A stretch of 64,000 nt of DNA from Sulfurimonas sp. (GTDB taxonomy: Bacteria > Campylobacterota > Campylobacteria > Campylobacterales > Sulfurimonadaceae): contig NZ_CP093396.1 in NCBI RefSeq assembly GCF_029027405.1, forward strand, positions 2,243,497-2,307,496, read 5' to 3'. Of this stretch, positions 35,727-44,702 are shown piece after piece (position 1 is the first letter of the stretch; every line of letters starts with the position of its first letter). The position numbers and the translations under genes are program-made. The notes beneath the pieces were generated by a model that saw only the letters and a program-made list of their open reading frames with translations, was not told where the DNA came from and did not search any database.

Positions 35727-36383
35727 ATGCCTAATAAACATACTAACGAATGGACTACAGACATCATTCTGATAGACATCATAAATTTTTCAAAATTAAG
35801 AATAGCATCTCAGTTGGAAATTATAAATTTTCTAACACTTAGCTATAAAAAAATGATAAACAAAATGCTGGAAAATTCTAATATGCGGCTAAGTAACCTT
35901 ATTCTTGGATATATTTCAACAGGTGATGGATTTTACTGCATATTGAACCCTAAATTAAAAGGGTATGGAACTATTTTAGGCTTGAGTTTCAACTATTTTT
36001 CAGAACAACTAGGAAAAAAATTTTCCTACTTTGAAGGTCTAAGAATAGCTATACATACTGGTAAAATATATGAATTTACAGATATCTTGGGAAATAAAAA
36101 TTATATAGGTAATGGTCTAAACGATTGTGCTAGATATTTAGAATTTAAAAACTACACTATCTCAACCATAATAGTTTCAGACATTGCGTATGCAAATATG
36201 AAGATTTTTTTAGACCAACATCCAAGATTTAACACTCTTTTAATAAAAAGTGAATTTAAACACTCATCACCATATATTTTTAAAGATAAACATGGAAAGA
36301 AAAAAGAAGGACGCCTTGTTTGGCTTAGAAAGGCTGGTATAATTACACCACCAGATATGAATTTTAATTCAATGCTTAAATAG
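35727..36383 (+). CDS. Class III nucleotidyl cyclase-like protein
   Basis: 218 residues with no membrane span. TDIILIDIINFSKLRIASQL has the first metal-binding Asp. YISTGDGFYCIL has the second (GD). RIAIHTGKIYEF and YIGNGLNDCARYLEF correspond to the RxGIHxG and NxAAR blocks, with the transition-state Asn and Arg present. The key catalytic residues thus seem intact, but the nucleotide choice (A, G, C or U) cannot be read. Eleven bases before a coiled-coil gene and then a FapA gene, likely one operon. A TATGAT -10 element ends 11 bases before the ATG. Confidence 0.75.
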   Translation: MPNKHTNEWTTDIILIDIINFSKLRIASQLEIINFLTLSYKKMINKMLENSNMRLSNLILGYISTGDGFYCILNPKLKGYGTILGLSFNYFSEQLGKKFSYFEGLRIAIHTGKIYEFTDILGNKNYIGNGLNDCARYLEFKNYTISTIIVSDIAYANMKIFLDQHPRFNTLLIKSEFKHSSPYIFKDKHGKKKEGRLVWLRKAGIITPPDMNFNSMLK

Positions 36384-36394
36384 AAGGACTTTAT

Positions 36395-37036
36395 GTGAAG
36401 TTAACAATAAATGAATATTCAAAACAATTTAAAATGTCAAAAGAAATAATTAATTCAAAAATAAAATCTAAAAGATTAAACTATATTATTGAAGATTCCA
36501 CAACTTATATAATTATTTCAGATGCTACTAATAATGAAGAAATAAAAACTGAAGTTCTTGTTGAAAAAGCATTACCATTAAAACCTAAGACAACAGTTGC
36601 AACTGTAATTGCTCTTTACCAAAGAGAAAACACTCAATTAAAAGAAAGAATTATGCAACTAGAGATAAAAATAGATAAGCTTATTGATGACAAAGAGCAG
36701 ATGCTTCGTGATGAGCGTGATAAAATAGAAGAGTTGTATTCAAATAAAGATAAACAACTAAAAAATATACTAGAACTTATAAATACTAAAATGATATCTG
36801 AACTCCAAAATGAAACTGTTCATGAGGTAGAACATATTCAACAACAAACAATAAGTTTAGAACTTGTAGAATTAAAAGAGCATCTAAAAACTTTAAATCT
36901 AAAATCTTATCAAAGAAAAATAATCAAAAAAAGATTCATTGCAGCTTATGATAATGATGATAGAATATTACAAAAAGATGGAAAATTATACTTAGATTTT
37001 TCAAAATATGACTACAACAATTTACTAGCATATTAG
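36395..37036 (+). CDS. Helix-turn-helix-like plus coiled-coil protein
   Basis: 213 residues. The N-terminus (MKLTINEYSKQFKMSKEIIN, then KSKRLNYIIEDSTTYIII) looks like a small winged or MerR-type helical domain. A long coiled coil follows (~70-150, ALYQRENTQLKERIMQLEIK onward). A basic YQRKIIKKRFIAAYDNDDRI block precedes a C-terminal KYDYNNLLAY. The start is GTG at 36395 after AAGGACTTTAT. Similar proteins occur in Campylobacterota (DUF3972-like is my best guess). Function unknown; probably works with its operon neighbours. Confidence 0.65.
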   Translation: MKLTINEYSKQFKMSKEIINSKIKSKRLNYIIEDSTTYIIISDATNNEEIKTEVLVEKALPLKPKTTVATVIALYQRENTQLKERIMQLEIKIDKLIDDKEQMLRDERDKIEELYSNKDKQLKNILELINTKMISELQNETVHEVEHIQQQTISLELVELKEHLKTLNLKSYQRKIIKKRFIAAYDNDDRILQKDGKLYLDFSKYDYNNLLAY

Positions 37037-37051
37037 TTTGGTAAAATATAG

Positions 37052-38728
37052 ATGAGTTATATTCAAGATTCTACAATTAAAACAAAAAATATTAAAAAAT
37101 CCGTATCTCGTTTTGCATCTCGAAATGAGATATCTATAGATGCTTGTGATTTCGCCATAAGAAAAACAGTAACCTATATAAAAACAAGTTTAGATGATGA
37201 TTTTAGACTTTTTAACAAAAATATTTCAGCTCATTATAAAGATAAAAATGAGCTAATAAACCAACATGTAGAGTTCCATCAACTTTACATATTGACTATT
37301 ACACACTCAAAAAATACAACTATTAAACTTAACTATACCTTAGACCTAGGCAAACATAATTGCATCCCAATATTAATCTTAAAGTCTGATTCGCAGATAC
37401 CCTTTGCAAGATTAAAACCAAAAGAAACATACTCTCTTTTAATCAAAGAATTTAATAAAATAAAAGCTGAAAATGGTATTTTAATCAATCTATTTGATGA
37501 AAAGATGCTTAAAAAATTAAAAATATTTACAAAACATCTTTATACAGGAAATTTTAAAAAAAGTATAAAGTTTCATCTATTTGAAGGAATAGAGCCAGAA
37601 ATAACAATAGCTGGTAAACTAACTCTTTGCTTTAACCAAAAGGAAAATAGTACTAAACATCAGATTATTGAAGTTGAAAAAGATGAGGTTTTAATTGAAT
37701 ACTTAAAACCAATTTATGGAAAAAATGGTTTTAATGCACAAGGTAAGCATCTAGGTGCTTCTTATTCAGATAATGCTGATGATCTTAAGACACCTATTGA
37801 TACAGATAGCATCTATATAATAGAAGATAATAATCAAAAGTTATATAAAAGTAAGGTAAAAGGTTTTGTTAAATTTAGCACAAAACTTTTAAGTATTAAC
37901 AACAAGGTAAGAAAGTCTAAAATTTCAAGAGTAGAAAACTCCATAGCAAAAGAACAAGATAATAATATAGAAGTTCACATCGCTCAAAACGACACAACTA
38001 AAGATAGTATTGGAGAGGGAGTAAAATTAGTTAGTGAAACCATTCATGTAGATGGTCACATCGGTGCTAATAGCATCTTAAAAGCTATTAACCTACAAAT
38101 AGATGGAGCCACACACCAAAATTCAAGGCAGTTTGCAAGAACTGCAAAAATAAACAGACACAAAGGTACACTTAGATGTAAAGATGCAAAAATATCACTT
38201 CTTGAAGGTGGTACAGTTCATGCAACTAACCTTGATATTGAATCTTCTCTTGGTGGAATTATCTATGCACAAAATGTCACTATTGGACATGTAAAAAGTA
38301 ACTTAAAAGTATATGCTTCTGAATCTATTACAATAAAATTAGTAAGTGGTGAAGATAATCTTTTTAAAATAAATTATAAAGATATACCTATTTTAAACTC
38401 TAAAGTAAATTTTATTAATGAAGATATTCTTAACCTAAAATATGACCTTGAAGAAGCCAAACGACATAATCAAGCCCAAGTATCTGTAATTAAAAAAAAT
38501 ATTTTAAATTTCAAAAATGAACTAAAACATATCAAAGAGTCAACATTAAGAGCAAAGATTAGTGTTGAAAAACCATTTAAAGGCTTAAATAAGATAGTCT
38601 TTACACTAGATAATGAAGATGAAATAATTTTTAAAACACAAGAGCAAAGCTATTCACCTTTTTACCTAGAAATTAGCGAAGATAAAATAACTTTAGAACC
38701 TGTCAAAAAATCTATCTCTATTAATTAA
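37052..38728 (+). CDS. FapA-like (DUF342) protein
   Basis: 558 residues. The N-terminal half is variable; the middle contains the FapA core (KDEVLIEYLKPIYGKNGFNA, QGKHLG), then a beta-helix-like repeat region (VKLVSETIHVDGHIGANSIL, KINRHKGTLRCKDAKISLLE, GGIIYAQNVTIGHV). A C-terminal coiled coil and an EIIFKTQEQSY tail end the protein. DUF342 proteins are named for a flagellar assembly role in Vibrio, but most are uncharacterised. Fifteen bases after the coiled-coil gene, so part of the same unit. Confidence 0.75.
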   Translation: MSYIQDSTIKTKNIKKSVSRFASRNEISIDACDFAIRKTVTYIKTSLDDDFRLFNKNISAHYKDKNELINQHVEFHQLYILTITHSKNTTIKLNYTLDLGKHNCIPILILKSDSQIPFARLKPKETYSLLIKEFNKIKAENGILINLFDEKMLKKLKIFTKHLYTGNFKKSIKFHLFEGIEPEITIAGKLTLCFNQKENSTKHQIIEVEKDEVLIEYLKPIYGKNGFNAQGKHLGASYSDNADDLKTPIDTDSIYIIEDNNQKLYKSKVKGFVKFSTKLLSINNKVRKSKISRVENSIAKEQDNNIEVHIAQNDTTKDSIGEGVKLVSETIHVDGHIGANSILKAINLQIDGATHQNSRQFARTAKINRHKGTLRCKDAKISLLEGGTVHATNLDIESSLGGIIYAQNVTIGHVKSNLKVYASESITIKLVSGEDNLFKINYKDIPILNSKVNFINEDILNLKYDLEEAKRHNQAQVSVIKKNILNFKNELKHIKESTLRAKISVEKPFKGLNKIVFTLDNEDEIIFKTQEQSYSPFYLEISEDKITLEPVKKSISIN

Positions 38729-38801
38729 CACTACCCACCAAAATAACTTACAAAAAATAAAATATTTTAATTTTTAAAAATATTTTAATCTTAATAAAAC
38801 A

Positions 38802-38922
38802 CGGTTTACCGTATATTTAACAATAATTATATGATACAATACATTAATTATTGTATTAAATAGTATATAAACATACATTTAACATATATTAAATGTATAT
38901 TTAAGTATATTTCTCGTATAAT
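38802..38922 (+). promoter_or_regulatory. Palindrome-rich promoter of the HTH gene, leaderless layout
   Basis: Inverted repeats: ACGGT-TT-ACCGT (38802-38813); CAATAATTA...TAATTATTG (38821-38853), nested with ATACAAT...ATTGTAT (38834-38856); and ATACATTTAA-CATATA-TTAAATGTAT (38873-38898). A TATAAT lies at 38917-38922 with TGTATA 17 bases upstream, itself inside the last palindrome. Only six bases separate TATAAT from the ATG at 38929, so transcription should begin at or beside the A of ATG. This suggests a leaderless mRNA and repression by a dimeric regulator, plausibly the gene product. The rest of 38729-38928 is AT-rich with a 12-base direct repeat. Confidence 0.6.
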
Positions 38923-38928
38923 TTTTTC

Positions 38929-39171
38929 ATGAAAATTAATGATTTGTTTAATATTCTTCATAATTCACTAGAGTACAAAAATAATGGGAAAAAAATATCT
39001 CTTAAAGATATGGCTAACTCTTTTGGTATTTCTATGCGTACATATCAAGACTGGAAGCTTGGACGGGCTAAACCTCAAGCTGCTTCTATTGTTATGAAAA
39101 TGTTAGGAAGACTAGATGATGATGAGATTATTAGAACTGTTAGAAAAATTAATAAACTTGAAGAGGTATAG
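38929..39171 (+). CDS. Small helix-turn-helix regulator
   Basis: 80 residues. KISLKDMANSFGISMRTYQD then WKLGRAKPQAASIVMKMLGR is a Cro/CI-like HTH with a recognition helix at SMRTYQDWKLG. No second domain. No Shine-Dalgarno sequence precedes the ATG, consistent with the leaderless promoter described at 38802-38922. Three bases separate it from the next small gene. It is likely to regulate itself and its neighbours through the upstream palindromes (inference). Confidence 0.75.
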   Translation: MKINDLFNILHNSLEYKNNGKKISLKDMANSFGISMRTYQDWKLGRAKPQAASIVMKMLGRLDDDEIIRTVRKINKLEEV

Positions 39172-39174
39172 TAG

Positions 39175-39408
39175 ATGAGCACACTGACTAAACAAGAGAG
39201 AGATGGACTAGAAGATATTTTCTTATCTATTCAAACAGATAGTGAAAAATATAAAAAAATAAAAGATATTTCATCTTTATTGATATCAACAACCATAAGT
39301 TTAAACACATCAAAGTTTATAAAAGTAGCTAAATCAGGACTTAAAGAGTCTAAAATATCGCAATTCTTAACGCTTTTTATCAAAAAGAAGAAAAATTTAA
39401 GCAAATAA
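39175..39408 (+). CDS. Small hypothetical helical protein
   Basis: 77 residues: MSTLTKQERDGLEDIFLSIQ, a polar helical middle, and a very basic C-terminus (LTLFIKKKKNLSK). No known family. Directly follows the HTH gene (3-base gap), so they share a transcript. It may be a partner or modulator of the HTH protein; this is inference from adjacency. Confidence 0.6.
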   Translation: MSTLTKQERDGLEDIFLSIQTDSEKYKKIKDISSLLISTTISLNTSKFIKVAKSGLKESKISQFLTLFIKKKKNLSK

Positions 39409-39505
39409 ATTATAAAGTGTCTTTAGCTGAATTATTTTTATAAAGGGCTTAGCGGTGTCTTTTAAAAATAATTTCGGAAATCTTTATGAATCCAAAGGTA
39501 AATAT

Positions 39506-39790
39506 ATGAATAAAGCTCAATTCGTTGAATTAGTACAGGCAAGTGGTGAGTACAAAACTAAAGTTGAAGCAGAAGCTGCAATAAAAGCATTTATACAAGC
39601 AGTAACAACTGCTTTAGTTAAGAAAGAAGATGTTTCTTTAGTTGGTTTCGGTAGTTTTACGGCTAACCTTCAAAAAGGTAAAAGTGGTAAAGTTCCTGGT
39701 ACAGATAAAACTTATACTACGCAAGACAAAATGGTTCCTAAGTTTAAAGCTGGCAAAGGTCTTAAAGACCGCGTTGCTGCAGGCAAATAA
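39506..39790 (+). CDS. hup: HU-family DNA-binding protein
   Basis: 94 residues from MNKAQFVELVQASGEYKTKV to GKGLKDRVAAGK. LVGFGSFTANLQKGKSGKVP is the HU beta-arm region (GFGxF), and the arm tip has a non-standard PGTDKTYTTQDKMVPKFKAG. AAAGG lies 5 bases before the ATG at 39506. An upstream GTG at 39455 would add 17 residues with no family match and is rejected. Compacts DNA and assists replication and recombination. Confidence 0.93.
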   Translation: MNKAQFVELVQASGEYKTKVEAEAAIKAFIQAVTTALVKKEDVSLVGFGSFTANLQKGKSGKVPGTDKTYTTQDKMVPKFKAGKGLKDRVAAGK

Positions 39791-39837
39791 AACTTTTAAA
39801 ACTCATAGCAAATATAGAGCTATGAGTTTTTATCTTC

Positions 39838-41331
39838 ATGAATCTATTCTCATCACTATTTAAAAAGAAAACAACAACTTTAACACTCCCAGACTCCTTA
39901 TTAATAAAAAAATTAAAAGTAGTTTGTAAAAAAAAATATTTTAGCATCTATGAAAACATAACCATATATCATCATACTAAAAATTATTTTATTCCTCTAC
40001 TTATTTTAAATCCAAGTAAAGGGATTTACCTATTTGAATATAAAGAGTGGTCCTATGATGATCTAAAAAATGCAACAATATCAAAAGCAACAAATCAAGA
40101 TTCTAATAACAAAAACTTAGCTTTTGAAAAAACACATCAATTTATAAAACAAAAATTTAATGAACTCACACACAGTGATGGTGTTCCTATTTATAACTAT
40201 TTACTTATGGAAAATTTAAATAGTGATGAATATGAATATCTTGATGACTCCTTTAGAGAGTTACTGCCATTTAATAAAATAATGTTTAATAATTCTTCTG
40301 AAGATGAAATTTTTAAAAAAATTGATAATGCACCATCTCCAATTTCCCCTATGCCAAATGAGGCAGACATTATTGGTAATCTTCTTGTTCAGTATCTTGT
40401 TTTTTCAAAAGACAACTCTAGAAATCTAGCCTCCAAAGAACAGATAGATTTTATTGAGAGTAAAATAGAGGGTACTCAAGTACTAAGCGGTCCATCATAC
40501 TCAGGAAAGACTTCTTCAATACTTTTAAAAGCAATATTAGAAAATTTGCGTTGTAAAGATTTAAAAATTACTATTCTCGAGCCAACTGTATTAGCTTGTG
40601 ACCTTTTAAAACAAAAATTATTAAATATTATAGAGTATGCTATTATTGAAATAGACATCGACTCTATAGAAATCATAACACCTATTGCTCTTGTAAATAA
40701 ACATCTAACTAAACTAAAAAAGCCAAAGCTAGAAGTAATTTTATATATTGATGAAAAACTTATGCGCAATAATTACAAAGTTGCCGACCTGATAATTTGT
40801 GATGATTCTAATCTTCTTTCATTTGAATTTATTCAATACCTTCAGCATCTTCAAAAAGCTTCTTCTCTTATTTTAGTAAATGAATATCATGACGAAGATG
40901 CAAAGTTTATTTTTAACAAAAATTTTCAAGAAAAAAGTAGAAAAATAATTTTTAAACAAGCAAATCAACAAGCAAAAGCGCTACAAATAGTATCAAAACT
41001 TCTCCAAGATAATAAACCTGAAGATATTTTAATAGTTAGCAATAATGTCACTAAAAATAATCTAAGTGATGATTTAGAATTTTTCATAAAAGATAAAGCA
41101 ATCTTACTAGATGCTAGTGTAAATTTACAAAACCAAGAATTAGAAAATTTACTTATTTGTTCATACGCACAAATAAGCTCTATGAACTCTAAGTATATAA
41201 TACTTTTAGATGTAGAGGAAGCTTCTCTTAATCAGCTTGAGTATGCTTCGCATCTAGCTTATGACACAACTTTTGTACTTTATGACATAGAAGGTGAAAA
41301 TATAAAAATACTAAAGGAAAAAAATGTTTAA
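39838..41331 (+). CDS. NERD-domain protein with degenerate superfamily 1 helicase core
   Basis: 497 residues. The N-terminal NERD-like nuclease fold has PLLILNPSKGIYLFEYKEW (E-x-K motif). From ~200 there is a UvrD-like ATPase: LSGPSYSGKTSSILLKA (intact Walker A) and VADLIICDDSNLLSFEF (Walker B with DD, not DE). The C-terminal half retains helicase-like spacing but no clear arginine-finger motif VI. It may bind ATP and DNA without unwinding. It overlaps the cyclophilin gene by 8 bases. Function unknown. Confidence 0.65.
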   Translation: MNLFSSLFKKKTTTLTLPDSLLIKKLKVVCKKKYFSIYENITIYHHTKNYFIPLLILNPSKGIYLFEYKEWSYDDLKNATISKATNQDSNNKNLAFEKTHQFIKQKFNELTHSDGVPIYNYLLMENLNSDEYEYLDDSFRELLPFNKIMFNNSSEDEIFKKIDNAPSPISPMPNEADIIGNLLVQYLVFSKDNSRNLASKEQIDFIESKIEGTQVLSGPSYSGKTSSILLKAILENLRCKDLKITILEPTVLACDLLKQKLLNIIEYAIIEIDIDSIEIITPIALVNKHLTKLKKPKLEVILYIDEKLMRNNYKVADLIICDDSNLLSFEFIQYLQHLQKASSLILVNEYHDEDAKFIFNKNFQEKSRKIIFKQANQQAKALQIVSKLLQDNKPEDILIVSNNVTKNNLSDDLEFFIKDKAILLDASVNLQNQELENLLICSYAQISSMNSKYIILLDVEEASLNQLEYASHLAYDTTFVLYDIEGENIKILKEKNV

Positions 41332-41917
41332 AATACTATTACCATTTTTACTAATTTTGTCAATTGGATTACAAGCCAATGAAAAAGAAACAAGAGTAAT
41401 ACTTCAAACTACTCAAGGAAACATTGAACTTATTTTATTTGATGATATTGCACCGTTAACGGTAGAAAATTTTACTACTCATGTAAAAAACGGTTACTTT
41501 AATGGTGTGGCTTTCCACAGAATTATAAAGGGTTTTATGATTCAAGGAGGAGATCCGAGTGAAAGTGGTTTTAGTGGTGAGAGCATCTGGGGAAAACCTT
41601 TTAAAGATGAGTTTAAAAACAAAACATTTAACAAAATAGGAATTCTAGCAATGGCAAATAGTGGACCTCACACGAATGGAAGTCAATTTTTCATAACTAC
41701 TACTAAAACACCTTGGCTAAATGGAAGACATACTATATTTGGAGAAGTTAGTAGAAATTCTTTAAAAGTAATAATGAAATTAGATAAAATTGCAACTCAT
41801 AAATACTCGTCTATGCAAGAAAAAAAACAAAAAGACAAGCCTATAGTTAGACAAGAAATCATCAAAGCATATATACTTTCAAATATTATTACACAACGCT
41901 TACAAGAGGATAAATAA
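41324..41917 (+). CDS. Exported cyclophilin-type peptidyl-prolyl isomerase
   Basis: 197 residues. A signal peptide (MFKILLPFLLILSIGLQANE) precedes the cyclophilin domain: VILQTTQGNIELILFDDIAP, GVAFHRIIKGFMIQGGDPSE (catalytic Arg and Gln), ILAMANSGPHTNGSQFFITT and WLNGRHTIFGEV (His). Catalyses proline isomerisation in the periplasm. A Lys-rich insertion and an extra tail (KPIVRQEIIKAYILSNIITQ) end it. Overlaps the stop of the NERD gene and shares its last base with the next start. Confidence 0.92.
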   Translation: MFKILLPFLLILSIGLQANEKETRVILQTTQGNIELILFDDIAPLTVENFTTHVKNGYFNGVAFHRIIKGFMIQGGDPSESGFSGESIWGKPFKDEFKNKTFNKIGILAMANSGPHTNGSQFFITTTKTPWLNGRHTIFGEVSRNSLKVIMKLDKIATHKYSSMQEKKQKDKPIVRQEIIKAYILSNIITQRLQEDK

Positions 41918-43563
41918 TGGAAATTCAAACTATGAAAAAGCTTGAAAAAGAAGCATTAAAAAAGAGTGGCCCTGATTTTACAAAACTAGGATTAGCTCTC
42001 TTTTTTATGATTGGTGTTTTAACTTTTAGCTTCTTAAGTAATGGTGGTATTCCAAACAATATGTTTTTAGCAATAGCTGCACTAATCGGTGCTTATATGG
42101 CTATGAATATAGGTGCGAATGATGTTGCTAATAATGTTGGACCAGCTGTTGGTTCTAAAGCACTTACTCTAACTACTGCTATAATAATAGCAGCCGTATT
42201 TGAAGCTGCGGGAGCACTTATAGCTGGTGGTGAAGTTGTTAACACTATCAAAAAAGGCATCATTGATATCTCTGCATTTGGTGGAAATAGCGACCCTTTT
42301 ATATGGGCTATGATGGCAGCTCTTTTAGCTGCTGCTTTATGGCTTAACTTCGCAACAATGGTTCGTGCCCCTGTTTCAACAACTCACTCAATAGTTGGTG
42401 GAGTAATGGGGGCAGGAATTGCTGCTGCAGGTTTTTCAATTGTTTCTTGGTCTACAATGGCAAAAATTGCATCTTCTTGGGTTATATCCCCTGTTTTAGG
42501 TGGAGTAATAGCCGCATTATTCTTATATTCTATTAAAAAGTCAATTATATTTAAAGAAGATAAAATAAAAGCTGCAAAAAGATGGGTTCCAGTTTTTGTA
42601 GCTATTATGTCATGGGCTTTTATAACTTACTTGACATTAAAAGGACTTAAAAAAATATGGCCACAAATAGTTGAAATTTTAAACTCAATACCTTTAGTTT
42701 CTATTGAGATGACAGACAAACCAACTTTTACGACTGCGCTAGTATTGGGCTTTATTATTTCTGTAGCTGTTTACTTAATAGTAAAAGCAAGATTACAGAT
42801 GAACTCGACAATGCTTGAAAACAACAGAGAAGCAGTAAACTCTTTGTTTACTATACCATTAATTTTTGCTGCAGCACTACTTAGTTTTGCTCATGGAGCA
42901 AATGATGTTGCAAATGCCATAGGACCATTGGCAGCTATTAATGATGCTGTTCTTAATGGAGGTATATCATCTGAAGCCTCTATACCTATTTGGGTAATGG
43001 GAGTTGGAGCTTTGGGTATAGCTCTTGGTTTAGCACTTTATGGACCAAAACTTATCAAAACAGTTGGTTCTGAAATAACAGAACTTGATCAAATGAGAGC
43101 TTTTTCTGTAGCTATGGCTGCTTCTATAACTGTTATTATTGCTTCTCAACTTGGTCTTCCTGTAAGTTCTACTCACATAGCAATTGGTGGTGTTTTTGGT
43201 GTTGGATTTTTAAGGGAGTGGTTACATATAACTGACCCAAGACCAACTATAAAAGATGATAAATTAACCATAAAAGACGAGAAAAAGAATTTAAATGCTT
43301 ATAATGCAGAACGATTAACACTTGAAAATAAAGAGCATAAAAATCAAAATAATTATGAAAGAATTGTTGAACTTTATAAGTTTATAGAAGTTGAAGAAAA
43401 ACTTATAAAAGCAACAAAGAAACATATAAAACAAACTAAAAAAGTAGAGTATGTTAAAAGAGACGCAATTAAAAAAATCATTACTGCTTGGGTTGTTACT
43501 GTTCCAGCTGCAGCTGTTTTAGCAGGATTACTATTTTTTATGATAAAAGGTATAATGGCTTAG
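41917..43563 (+). CDS. Inorganic phosphate transporter, PiT family
   Basis: 548 residues, about ten membrane helices. The two inverted PiT signatures are GANDVANNVGPAVGSKALTL (near 65) and AHGANDVANAIGPLAAIND (near 327); the paired segments VRAPVSTTHSIVGGVMGAG and LGLPVSSTHIAIGGVFGVG are also present. A charged cytoplasmic loop (~440-520) separates the last helix. Moves phosphate with protons or sodium; sulfate uptake (CysP-type) is a known alternative for the superfamily. Convergent with folP. Confidence 0.93.
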   Translation: MEIQTMKKLEKEALKKSGPDFTKLGLALFFMIGVLTFSFLSNGGIPNNMFLAIAALIGAYMAMNIGANDVANNVGPAVGSKALTLTTAIIIAAVFEAAGALIAGGEVVNTIKKGIIDISAFGGNSDPFIWAMMAALLAAALWLNFATMVRAPVSTTHSIVGGVMGAGIAAAGFSIVSWSTMAKIASSWVISPVLGGVIAALFLYSIKKSIIFKEDKIKAAKRWVPVFVAIMSWAFITYLTLKGLKKIWPQIVEILNSIPLVSIEMTDKPTFTTALVLGFIISVAVYLIVKARLQMNSTMLENNREAVNSLFTIPLIFAAALLSFAHGANDVANAIGPLAAINDAVLNGGISSEASIPIWVMGVGALGIALGLALYGPKLIKTVGSEITELDQMRAFSVAMAASITVIIASQLGLPVSSTHIAIGGVFGVGFLREWLHITDPRPTIKDDKLTIKDEKKNLNAYNAERLTLENKEHKNQNNYERIVELYKFIEVEEKLIKATKKHIKQTKKVEYVKRDAIKKIITAWVVTVPAAAVLAGLLFFMIKGIMA

Positions 43564-44702
43564 ATTTTATCTAAAGCCTCTTTTACCTTTATGGCTTGAA
43601 CATGTTCATATACATCATGTACTCTAACAATTGAAGCTCCATTTTGAATAGCTTCTAAATGAAGTGCAAGTGTCCCAGCTAATCTATCTTGGATTGGAGC
43701 AGGATATACTTTATCTATAATTGACTTTCTAGATGCTCCAACTAATAGTTCTTTATCCAGCGATAAAAAATTTTCTAAATGTTTTATTAATATAAGATTA
43801 TGTTCTAGTGACTTTCCAAAACCAATGCCTACATCTAAAACGATATCTTTAACACCAAAACTTTCTGCTTTTTGTATTCTTTGCTCAAAAAACTGATAAA
43901 TATCACTAAGGATACTATCATATTTTGGCTCTACTTGCATTGTTAAAGGAGTTCCTTGCATATGCATAATAATAACTTTGGCTTCGTACTTAGCACACAA
44001 TTTACAAACCTCATCATTTTCTAAACCTGTTATATCATTCACAATTTTAAAAGCATTTTTCAGTGCATATTCTATAACTTTTGGCTCATAGCTATCTATA
44101 CTAAATTTTATTTTTTCATAAAGTTTTTTTTCTTTAATAGCATCTATAATTGGTTTAACTCTTTTTAACTCTTCATCTATACTAACACTTGAAGTATTTG
44201 GCGCAGATGACACACCACCTATGTCTATTATAGTTACACCATCATCTATCATTTTAACAACAGCATCTATAGCTTTAGAATCTACAAATCTACTTCCTTC
44301 GAAGAAACTATCATCATTAGCATTTATAATGCCCATTACTTGAGCATGAACAGGTTTATTTATTTTATATAATTTTGAGATTTTTTTTGCTACTTCTTTT
44401 AGTCCAAATGGTTGTGACAACTCTTTTTTACTAAGGGTTTTCAACTGTTTAGCAGTTGCTATTAATATACAATCAACTAAAGGTGTTAATGCTGTAACAG
44501 TTCCACGAGGAACTGCCAAATCTGCTCCAATAGAGAGAGCATCTTGTTTTAAAATATTTGCTCCACCGACATGTAAATCTTTTATATATAAGATATGAGT
44601 ACTCATCTTTGAAGCTAATATATTTATTCCACCACTATCAACACCGAGTTTTTTCAAATATGCCTTAGCATCTATACTATTTGATAATTTTTCAATCTCC
44701 AT
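43560..44702 (-). CDS. folP: Dihydropteroate synthase, long Campylobacterota form
   Basis: 380 residues; the extra ~110 N-terminal residues are typical of this phylum. The TIM barrel carries VMGIINANDDSFFEGSRFVD (usual NxTPDSF altered to NANDDSF), DDGVTIIDIGGVSSAPNTSS, IVNDITGLENDEV, VDVGIGFGKSLEHNLILIKH (written as VLDVGIGFGK in the frame) and LLVGASRKSIIDKV. Condenses p-aminobenzoate with dihydropterin pyrophosphate in folate synthesis. Overlaps holB by 11 bases. Confidence 0.93.
   Translation of the reverse strand: MEIEKLSNSIDAKAYLKKLGVDSGGINILASKMSTHILYIKDLHVGGANILKQDALSIGADLAVPRGTVTALTPLVDCILIATAKQLKTLSKKELSQPFGLKEVAKKISKLYKINKPVHAQVMGIINANDDSFFEGSRFVDSKAIDAVVKMIDDGVTIIDIGGVSSAPNTSSVSIDEELKRVKPIIDAIKEKKLYEKIKFSIDSYEPKVIEYALKNAFKIVNDITGLENDEVCKLCAKYEAKVIIMHMQGTPLTMQVEPKYDSILSDIYQFFEQRIQKAESFGVKDIVLDVGIGFGKSLEHNLILIKHLENFLSLDKELLVGASRKSIIDKVYPAPIQDRLAGTLALHLEAIQNGASIVRVHDVYEHVQAIKVKEALDKI

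Noticed and set aside
35727..37036. Pycsar anti-phage system
   Set aside because: The cyclase-like protein fits loosely, but the neighbours are a coiled-coil and a DUF342 protein, not a TIR or membrane effector with a cyclic-nucleotide-binding domain.
39455..39505. Upstream GTG start for HU
   Set aside because: The extra 17 residues do not resemble HU, and a good AAAGG site precedes the ATG at 39506.
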